Of a stretch of DNA of 64,000 nucleotides, positions 58,005-64,000 are shown one piece after another. The position numbers were made by a program, and so were the translations under genes. How positions within the stretch are numbered: the first letter of the stretch is position 1; each line of letters starts with the position of its first letter. Origin of the DNA: a bacterium (GTDB taxonomy: Bacteria; UBA8248); NCBI GenBank assembly GCA_022825065.1, contig JAJDYR010000033.1, positions 30,642 to 94,641 on the forward strand, written 5' to 3'. The notes under the pieces were generated by a model. It made no database searches and had not been told where the DNA came from. It was given only the letters and a program-made list of their open reading frames with translations.

Positions 58005-58549
58005 ACCTTGACGAGGGCGCCGATGACGCGCGATCTGGGATAGAGCGTACCCCGGACATGATCGCCCGGAGCCAGGAGGTCGTGATAGCCCTGCGCGGCC
58101 AGGAACCAGCCTTCCCTGACGCTTTTTCCGCTCCCAAGCGTGAGCGGGCGCATGCCGATGCCGCGAACGATTTCCAGATGATACTTCTCCTCCAGAAATG
58201 CGAGCTTGTTCCAGAAGATATAGGACGATTTGGACGCCACCCGGCCCTCGAAGTTCACGGGTTCGCTCATCAGGTCCGTGAGCGAGCGCGATGTTCTCCA
58301 GAACGAATAGGCGAGAAAAACGCCCAGAACGGATGCGGCGACGTAGAAGAGCGTCTCATCCTCGAGGGGACGCTGCGCGATCAAATACCCCAGGCCCGAA
58401 ATGCACGCCAGAGAAACCAAACCCCAGAAAATGGACGTGTTCCACAAATAATGGCGCGCGTAGCCGCGCGCCCTTGTCGCCGAGCCTATGGAGGGATTGT
58501 TCCGGCTCGCATGCGTCCCCGAGAACGGGAAAGGACCCAGCATCTCCAT
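58001..58549 (-). CDS. Hypothetical membrane protein, two transmembrane segments
   Basis: I do not recognise this 182-residue protein. It has a polar start (about residues 1-33), two membrane spans (about 36-58, TSIFWGLVSLACISGLGYLI, and about 68-86, FYVAASVLGVFLAYSFWRT), then a soluble domain of about 95 residues. That domain has FEGRVASKSSYIFWNKLAFL and an end with PGDHVRGTLYPRSRVIGAL that looks like small beta strands. ATG 58549 gives this length. It overlaps rluD by four bases and follows lspA by 57 bases, so it is probably co-expressed with them. A role in the envelope is only a guess. Confidence 0.75.
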   Translation of the reverse strand: MEMLGPFPFSGTHASRNNPSIGSATRARGYARHYLWNTSIFWGLVSLACISGLGYLIAQRPLEDETLFYVAASVLGVFLAYSFWRTSRSLTDLMSEPVNFEGRVASKSSYIFWNKLAFLEEKYHLEIVRGIGMRPLTLGSGKSVREGWFLAAQGYHDLLAPGDHVRGTLYPRSRVIGALVKV

Positions 58550-58606
58550 CCCTCCGGAAAGAAACCCACTTCTCGTGAAAACCGGCTGCTACCCGGGCGA
58601 ATCGCT

Positions 58607-59116
58607 CTACCCGCCTTTCCCCTTCGATGCGGTTTCGGGCGGACTCCGAAGCAAGTCGACTATCATCAGCCCGACCCCGACCGTGATGCCTGAATCCGCC
58701 AGGTTGAAGGCGGGCCAATGGTATTGTCCATAATAGAACAGGAGATAGTCGATCACCTCGCCATAGGCGACCCTGTCGACCAGATTTCCCAAACCGCCGC
58801 CGAAGACGAGAATCATGCCCGCTCGCCCCCAGAGGTTTCCCGGCGGATGAGAGCGGTACAGATAGAGGACGAACGCCAGCGCCGCCAGGGTGGCGCAGGT
58901 AAAGAAGAGCTGCCCCCACAGGGGAGGCAGGCCGTCCAGGATGCTGAACGCGCCGCCTGAATTTCTCAAATACACGAGATTGAAAAACCCCGGAATCACC
59001 ACTACCGAGTCTCCCAGGGCGAAAGTCTTGTCGATAATCTGCTTGAGGACCTGATCGGCCAGGGCGAAAAGAGCGGCGATGAGGAAAAACGGTTTGAGCC
59101 CCGGCCTTCGGCTCAC
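58607..59116 (-). CDS. lspA: Lipoprotein signal peptidase LspA (signal peptidase II)
   Basis: LspA removes signal peptides from diacylglyceryl-modified prolipoproteins in the inner membrane. The 169-residue product has four membrane spans. Conserved sequences are ALADQVLKQ near residue 20, [35 protein letters not shown] with the first catalytic Asp, and [15 protein letters not shown] with the second catalytic Asp. It starts with GTG 59116 and overlaps the ileS stop as GTGA. The ileS-lspA pair is widely conserved. Out-of-frame readings upstream are not coding. Confidence 0.96.
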   Translation of the reverse strand: MSRRPGLKPFFLIAALFALADQVLKQIIDKTFALGDSVVVIPGFFNLVYLRNSGGAFSILDGLPPLWGQLFFTCATLAALAFVLYLYRSHPPGNLWGRAGMILVFGGGLGNLVDRVAYGEVIDYLLFYYGQYHWPAFNLADSGITVGVGLMIVDLLRSPPETASKGKGG

Positions 59117-61968
59117 GAAAGCACCTTCGCGGCGATGCGGGCGCAGCGCGCCGAGAGGTCGGGGAAACGCGGGTCCGTACCCACGTCTTCCGAGATTTTC
59201 CACGACATGGCGCACTTCGCCCCCCGCGCCTCGCTCACCTCGACGGCCAGACCTTCCACCTCCTCGCTGCGGTAGACACCGCCCGAGGGCGTCTCGCCTG
59301 CGCCCGCGAGCGCGGCGCCCGAGACGATGAACACGTCTTCCATCTCGGGCTCCAGGACCGCCAGCTTCTCGCGCATGCTTTCCTCGGTGAACAGCCTCAC
59401 GCTGAAATTGAGCGAACTGCCCTTGCCCTTTTCCTGATTCTGGCGGACGAGTTCGAGCGCCTTTAACACCTCGCCCCGCGCGCGCATGAGCGGCTCCCAT
59501 TTATCTTCGAGCGCCTCGTCGCGCCGCTCGGCGTCGGCCTCGGGCAAGGACGCCAGGTGGATGCTCTCGCCGTGTAGTTTCGGTGTCAGTTGATAGGCTT
59601 CTTCCGCCGTGAAAGGCAGGATAGGCGCCATCATCCGGAGCAGCGCATCCAGGATTTCGTGCATGGTGCTGACGCCCGATATCCTGTCCACGTCGTCGGG
59701 TAGCGAGATGTAGAGCCTGTCCTTCAGGACGTCGAGATAGAACGAGGACAAATCGACCGCGCAGAAGTTGTTGAGCGCATGGTAGACGGCGTGAAACTCA
59801 TAATCGGCGTAGGCCTGCCGCACGCGCTCGACGAGCTTGTCCAGGCGGCTGATGATGAGCCTGTCGATCTCCATGCGCTCGGGCAGCGGGACGGCATCCT
59901 GCACGGGGTCGAAACTCTCATAGTCCCTCAGGTTGCCCAAGAGAAAGCGGCAAGTGTTCCTTATCCGGCGGTAGGCCTCGGCCATGCGGTCCAGAATCTG
60001 CGGGGAGATGCGAATGTCCTCCCTGTAGTTCTCCCCGGCGACCCAGAGCCTCAAGATCTCGGCGCCGTATTTCTTGATGATTTCTTCGGGCGCAATCGTG
60101 TTGCCGAGTGATTTGCTCATCTTCTTGCCCTTGCCGTCCACCACGTAGCCGTGGGTGAGCACTTCGCGGTAGGGCGCCGCGTCCCGTACGCCCACGGCGG
60201 CGAGCAGGGAGCTGTGGAACCAGCCGCGGTGCTGATCGCTGCCTTCGAGATACATGTCCGAAGGCCACGTCAATTCTTCTCTCTTCTCCAGGACGGCCGC
60301 CTGGCTCACGCCCGAATCGAACCACACGTCGAGAATGTCGGTCTCTTTCCTGAACGACGCGCCGCCGCATTCGGGGCAGGTGAAATCCGGCGGCAGGAGA
60401 TCGGCAGGCTGTCTCTCGAACCAGACGTCAGCGCCGCCTTCTTCCATCAGGTCCGCCACGCGGTGCGCCACCTCGGCGTCCACGACCACGTGCGCGCAAC
60501 CCTCGCAATGGAAGGCCACGATGGGCACGCCCCAGGAGCGCTGGCGCGAGATGCACCAGTCCGGCCTGTTCTCGATCATGCCGTAGATGCGCTCCTCGCC
60601 CCAGGGCGGCACCCAGGCGACCTTTCGAATCTCCTCCAAAGAGCGCTTTCTCAAATCGCCGTGCTCCATCGAGATGAACCACTGCGGCGTCGCGCGGAAG
60701 ATGGTCGGCCTGTGGCTGCGCCAGTCGTGAGGATAGGGGTGGGTGTAATCCTCCACCGCGAACAGGCGGCCCGATTCGCGAAGATGCGCGATGATGTTCG
60801 GGTCCGCATCGAAGACGAACTGGCCTGCGAAATGCGCCACGTCGTCGGTGAACTTTCCGTCGTCCGCTATGGGGCTGTAGACTTCGAGGCCGTATTTGAG
60901 GCCGGTTTCGTAGTCCTCGCGCCCGTGGCCGGGAGCGGTGTGCACGACGCCCGTGCCCTGATCGAGGGTGACGTAATCGGCCTTCACGACCAGTGAATCG
61001 CGCTCTATCCAGGGGTGCCGCGCGTGCAGACCCTCGATTACGCCGCCCTGAAAACCCGCCACCTTCTCGAAGCCGGCGCTCACCCCCTCCGTTTCGGCCA
61101 GCTCTTTCAGTCGGGGCAGGAAGTGCTCATGGAATATCAGCAACTCCTCCCCGTGGCGGAACACGCCGTATTCGAGAGTCTCGCTGAACGCCAGCGCGAG
61201 ATTGGCGGGCAGCGTCCAGGGCGTCGTCGTCCAGATGAGGACATTCAGCGGGCAGCCCTTGGCGGCCTCGCCCAGACCTTCGATCTTCTCCACCCAGCCC
61301 GGCAGCTGCTCGTCCGAGACGGGGAATTTCACATAGATGCTCGGCGTGGTGACCTCCTCGTACTCCACTTCGGCCTCGGCAAGCGCGGTCCGCAGGCCCG
61401 GCGCCCAGTGCACGGGTTTGAGACCCAGATACACGCCGCCGCGCTCGATGAAGCGCGCCAGCTCGCGCACGGTGGCGGCCTCGTAGTCGTAGCTCATGGT
61501 GAGGTAGGGCCGCTCCCAATCGCCAAAGACGCCCAGGCGCTTGAACTCGTCCCGCTGGATGTCGATGTATTTCTCTGCGTATTCGCGGCACATCCTGCGC
61601 TTTTGCACCTCGTCGATCTCGAAGCGCTTGCGGCCAAGTTCCTTGTCTACCTGGTGTTCGATGGGCAGCCCGTGGCAGTCCCACCCCGGCACGTAGACGG
61701 CGTCGAAGCCGGCCATCTGCTTCGATTTCACCACGACGTCCTTCAATATCTTGTTGAGCACCGTGCCCAGGTGGATATGCCCGTTCGCATAGGGTGGGCC
61801 GTCGTGCAGAACGTATTTCTTACGGCCCTGCGATGCGTCCCTGATTTTTTCGTAAATACCCTGCTCCTCCCAGGACTCGAGCATCTGCGGCTCGCGACGG
61901 GGCAGGTTCCCCTTCATGGGAAACGAGGTTTTGGGCAGGTTCAGCAGTTCCTTGTAGTTCGTCGTCAT
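59113..61968 (-). CDS. ileS: Isoleucyl-tRNA synthetase IleRS
   Basis: IleRS charges tRNA-Ile. The 951-residue class I enzyme has the HIGH motif in [20 protein letters not shown] (about 55-74), the editing domain with [25 protein letters not shown], and the KMSKS motif in [17 protein letters not shown] (about 610). The anticodon-binding domain follows. The C-terminal zinc site, normally Cys-x2-Cys twice, reads KCAMSW and LSARC, so one Cys of each pair is Ser. The core is intact and of the bacterial eubacterial-type. The trpS gene is 16 bases upstream. It overlaps lspA. Confidence 0.97.
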   Translation of the reverse strand: MTTNYKELLNLPKTSFPMKGNLPRREPQMLESWEEQGIYEKIRDASQGRKKYVLHDGPPYANGHIHLGTVLNKILKDVVVKSKQMAGFDAVYVPGWDCHGLPIEHQVDKELGRKRFEIDEVQKRRMCREYAEKYIDIQRDEFKRLGVFGDWERPYLTMSYDYEAATVRELARFIERGGVYLGLKPVHWAPGLRTALAEAEVEYEEVTTPSIYVKFPVSDEQLPGWVEKIEGLGEAAKGCPLNVLIWTTTPWTLPANLALAFSETLEYGVFRHGEELLIFHEHFLPRLKELAETEGVSAGFEKVAGFQGGVIEGLHARHPWIERDSLVVKADYVTLDQGTGVVHTAPGHGREDYETGLKYGLEVYSPIADDGKFTDDVAHFAGQFVFDADPNIIAHLRESGRLFAVEDYTHPYPHDWRSHRPTIFRATPQWFISMEHGDLRKRSLEEIRKVAWVPPWGEERIYGMIENRPDWCISRQRSWGVPIVAFHCEGCAHVVVDAEVAHRVADLMEEGGADVWFERQPADLLPPDFTCPECGGASFRKETDILDVWFDSGVSQAAVLEKREELTWPSDMYLEGSDQHRGWFHSSLLAAVGVRDAAPYREVLTHGYVVDGKGKKMSKSLGNTIAPEEIIKKYGAEILRLWVAGENYREDIRISPQILDRMAEAYRRIRNTCRFLLGNLRDYESFDPVQDAVPLPERMEIDRLIISRLDKLVERVRQAYADYEFHAVYHALNNFCAVDLSSFYLDVLKDRLYISLPDDVDRISGVSTMHEILDALLRMMAPILPFTAEEAYQLTPKLHGESIHLASLPEADAERRDEALEDKWEPLMRARGEVLKALELVRQNQEKGKGSSLNFSVRLFTEESMREKLAVLEPEMEDVFIVSGAALAGAGETPSGGVYRSEEVEGLAVEVSEARGAKCAMSWKISEDVGTDPRFPDLSARCARIAAKVLS

Positions 61969-61984
61969 TCTCCCATCCAGTCCT

Positions 61985-63007
61985 TTATGTCGTTTCGACA
62001 GCCGATACGGGCATCCCGGGTATTCCCGCCGCCTCCCTCACGAGGCGCATCGTCTTTTGCGCCTCCGCCCTGGCCCTGGCGCCGCCTTCGGCCAGAACGT
62101 CCTCCACATAGCCGATATCCCCTTCCAGGCGTTTCCGCTCCTCCCGGTAAGGCGCGAAATACGCATCCAACTTCTCGAAGAGAATCTGCTTCGCGTTGCC
62201 GTAGCCGAACCCGGGCGTCCGGTATTTCTCCCTGAGCTCCTCCTGTTCCGCCTCACCGGAGAAGAGTTGATACAGGGCGAACACGTTGCAGGCGTCGGAG
62301 TCTTTGGGTTCTTCGAGCGGGGTGGAGTCGGTGACTATCGACATCACCCGCTTTCTGAGTTTTTTCCCCTCCTCGAAAATCTCTATCGTGTTGTCATAGC
62401 TCTTGCTCATCTTCTGGCCGTCCAGGCCCGGTACCTTGGCCCCCGCATCGAGCCGGACGGTGGGCAGGGGGAAGATTTCCCCATAGGTGTTGTTGAAGGC
62501 GAGCGCCATGTCCCGCGTCATCTCGAGATGCTGCACCTGATCCTCTCCCACGGGCACGACCGTGGAGCGATAGATCAGGATGTCGGCGGCCATGAGCATC
62601 GGGTAATAGTAAAGCCCCATCGATGGGGTGATGCCCCGCGCCACCTTGTCCTTGAACGACGTGGCGCGATCCAGAAGCCCCTTGCCCGTGACGGCGGAGA
62701 GCATCCATGCGAGTTCGTTCACCTCGGGCACGTCGGACTGGCGGAAGAAAACCGCCTTTTCGGGGTCCAGACCCAATGCGAGATAGTCCATCGCCACGGC
62801 AAGCGTCTGCTCCGCCAGCAAGGCCTTGTCCTGCACCGTCGTCATGGCGTGGTAGTTCGCAATAAAATAGAAGGCCTCGGCCTCGTCCTGGAGCGCGATG
62901 TGCTGTTTGAGCGCGCCGAAATAGTTGCCCAGGTGCAGTTTTCCCGAGGGCTGCACGCCCGAGAGAAACCGCGTCGGCCGTTTGCTCTGATCCTGGCTGC
63001 CCATCAT
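61985..63007 (-). CDS. trpS: Tryptophanyl-tRNA synthetase TrpRS
   Basis: TrpRS charges tRNA-Trp. The 340-residue class I enzyme has the HIGH-like [19 protein letters not shown] near residue 15, [32 protein letters not shown] with the ATP/Trp site residues, and the KMSKS motif [17 protein letters not shown] near 195. ATG 63007 is chosen because AAGGA lies seven bases before it. ATG 63022 would add five residues without a better site. It follows the M50 protease gene by 37 bases, forming M50-trpS-ileS-lspA, a run of separate functions. Confidence 0.96.
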   Translation of the reverse strand: MMGSQDQSKRPTRFLSGVQPSGKLHLGNYFGALKQHIALQDEAEAFYFIANYHAMTTVQDKALLAEQTLAVAMDYLALGLDPEKAVFFRQSDVPEVNELAWMLSAVTGKGLLDRATSFKDKVARGITPSMGLYYYPMLMAADILIYRSTVVPVGEDQVQHLEMTRDMALAFNNTYGEIFPLPTVRLDAGAKVPGLDGQKMSKSYDNTIEIFEEGKKLRKRVMSIVTDSTPLEEPKDSDACNVFALYQLFSGEAEQEELREKYRTPGFGYGNAKQILFEKLDAYFAPYREERKRLEGDIGYVEDVLAEGGARARAEAQKTMRLVREAAGIPGMPVSAVETT

Positions 63008-63044
63008 TCGAGTGTCCTTCATCCGCGCGCCTGCGAGAAACCCG

Positions 63045-63716
63045 CTACGCCAAACCGAAGATTCTGAGAAGATTTAGCACAAAAACCTGCTCGGCCGTAG
63101 CCAGGGCGACGAAAATCGGCATCATGATCGTGTGCAGCGCGCCCAGCAGCAACAGGCCCAGCACGATGAAGAACCCGAACGGCTCGCTGCGCGAGTACTG
63201 CCACGCCAGCCTTCTCGGCAAAAGCCCCATGACGATCCTCCCCCCGTCGAAGGGGAGGATGGGAATCAGGTTGAACGCCGCGAGCGCGGTGTTGATGGTG
63301 AAGCTCGCCCGCAGCATCAACATGACCGGCTCGCCCACGAAGGTGAAGCCCAGGCCCGAGCCGCGCAGCAGAGAAAACAAAAAACCGCTGATGATCGCCA
63401 GGATGAAGTTCGTCGCCGGCCCGGCGAGGGCCACCCACATCATCCCCCGCCTGGGATGACGGAAATTGCGCGGGTCCACCGGCACCGGCTTCGCCCAGCC
63501 GAAGCCCACGCCCCCCACCATGGAGATGACGAAGGCGAGCGTCCCCATCAAGTCGAGATGGACAATGGGATTCAGATTGATACGCCCCAGCATGCGCGCG
63601 GTGTTGTCGCCGAGCTTCTCGGCCATCCAGCCGTGCGCCACCTCGTGGAAGGTGAGCGCCAGCAGAATGGCCGGTATCGCGATCAGCAGCTGCTGAATGA
63701 AATCCGAGGAGAACAA
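63045..63716 (-). CDS. Site-2 protease family M50 metallopeptidase
   Basis: This intramembrane zinc protease family cuts membrane-bound regulators or remnants. The 223-residue product has six hydrophobic segments, the zinc motif LTFHEVAHGWMAEKLG (HExxH at about residues 24-28), a cytoplasmic loop, and the second zinc ligand motif FNLIPILPFDGGRIVMG with the Asp. No PDZ or CBS domain is attached, so it is the small YwhC-like form rather than RseP. It starts at TTG 63716 with AAGGGA five bases upstream. Its substrate is unknown. It lies upstream of trpS. Confidence 0.9.
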   Translation of the reverse strand: MFSSDFIQQLLIAIPAILLALTFHEVAHGWMAEKLGDNTARMLGRINLNPIVHLDLMGTLAFVISMVGGVGFGWAKPVPVDPRNFRHPRRGMMWVALAGPATNFILAIISGFLFSLLRGSGLGFTFVGEPVMLMLRASFTINTALAAFNLIPILPFDGGRIVMGLLPRRLAWQYSRSEPFGFFIVLGLLLLGALHTIMMPIFVALATAEQVFVLNLLRIFGLA

Positions 63717-63797
63717 GGCAGTCCCTTACCCCGTAAGAGAGGCGACGATGAACGAGCGGCATGAACCCCTGACATTCACAAACCGGGCGTAACCCCG

Positions 63798-63821
63798 GAA
63801 ACTTCCGGTGGCGGAAGTTTC
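63798..63821 (-). other. Hairpin between partial gene and M50 protease gene
   Basis: GAAACTTCC and GGAAGTTTC form a perfect nine-pair stem around a six-base loop (63807-63812). No T-run follows on the minus strand, so it is not a standard intrinsic terminator. It could be an RNA-processing or partial termination signal. The rest of 63717-63901 holds nothing I recognise. Confidence 0.45.
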
Positions 63822-63901
63822 TCCCGCAAGCCCGCCGGATTCTAGGGGCTTGGGGCGAAAGGGTCAAACGCGAAACGCGCCGTGAAACGCACGCCTCGCG
63901 T

Positions 63902-64000
63902 CTATCTCGCCTGGCCGAACGAATCCCGGAAGAAAATCTCGGCGGGGTCCTTTCGCGCGGGCGGCTTGTTATCCTTCGCCTGCACGTCGGGGTGCAGTTC
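63902..64000 (-). CDS. C-terminal end of an unidentified protein (partial)
   Basis: A minus-strand frame open from the right edge ends at TAG 63902. It encodes 32 visible residues, beginning ELHPDVQAKDNKPPARKDPA and ending EIFFRDSFGQAR. The mixed charged composition is plausible for a C-terminal tail and the gap after it is free of competing genes. The family cannot be recognised from so short a piece. Confidence 0.45.
   Translation of the reverse strand, partial: ELHPDVQAKDNKPPARKDPAEIFFRDSFGQAR

Overview
The window is 64 kb of GC-rich bacterial chromosome. Every gene I can support, about 57 protein genes plus two tRNAs and RNase P RNA, lies on the minus strand, so transcription runs from high to low coordinates. 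Genes are densely packed, many neighbours overlap by ATGA, GTGA or TTGA, and TTG or GTG starts are common. MurE carries the DNPR motif of meso-diaminopimelate-adding enzymes, and the RNase P RNA is bacterial type A. A pair of DUF507 genes, a monofunctional HisB, a fused HisIE, a short-form HisG and a COG1579 protein next to RNase H suggest a Gram-negative lineage of the Deltaproteobacteria/Nitrospinota/Tectomicrobia kind. Nothing visible fixes the taxon. I see no phage, transposase or CRISPR.

Layout from left to right (3' to 5' of transcription). 1-13.4 kb is a classic division and cell wall (dcw) cluster, mraZ-rsmH-ftsL-ftsI-murE-murF-mraY-murD-ftsW-murG-murC-murB. It is driven by a near-consensus promoter with three MraZ-type TGGGA boxes at 10-bp spacing. 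13.6-17.5 kb holds a lone cobS-like gene, panB, panE and a TauE-type exporter. 17.8-22.9 kb holds folP, folC, purH and ilvA. 23.0-24.8 kb is an RNA-related group: rnpB, an RNase H, a zinc-ribbon coiled-coil protein and a CAU tRNA. 24.9-31.1 kb is rpoD, dnaG and mutS2. 31.1-32.0 kb is an AT-richer islet with a stand-alone HIRAN gene.

32.0-38.7 kb contains histidine genes (hisIE, F, A, H, B, D, G). The run is split at three places by 340-460 bp blocks of palindromic repeats bounded by GGGGTTGTTGAAAAA-type ends. 38.7-45.2 kb is murA, prmC, prfA, rpmE, rho and coaE, with structured leaders before rpmE and rho. 45.2-47.9 kb holds two DUF507 genes, a WYL regulator, a PHP phosphoesterase and tRNA-Gly. 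48.0-53.4 kb encodes glycine cleavage P, H and T proteins with a lipoyl/octanoyl transferase that could serve GcvH. 53.6-56.8 kb is an acyl-CoA dehydrogenase, 3-hydroxyacyl-CoA dehydrogenase and thiolase set. 57.0-64.0 kb is rluD, an unknown membrane protein, lspA, ileS, trpS, an M50 protease and the end of one more gene.

Most of this is core metabolism. The observations most worth a second look are the bounded palindromic blocks that interrupt the his run, the branched rpmE leader, the 130-residue tail on ribosomal protein L31, the HIRAN islet, the Cys-to-Ser changes in the IleRS zinc site and the PHP-WYL-DUF507 cluster.
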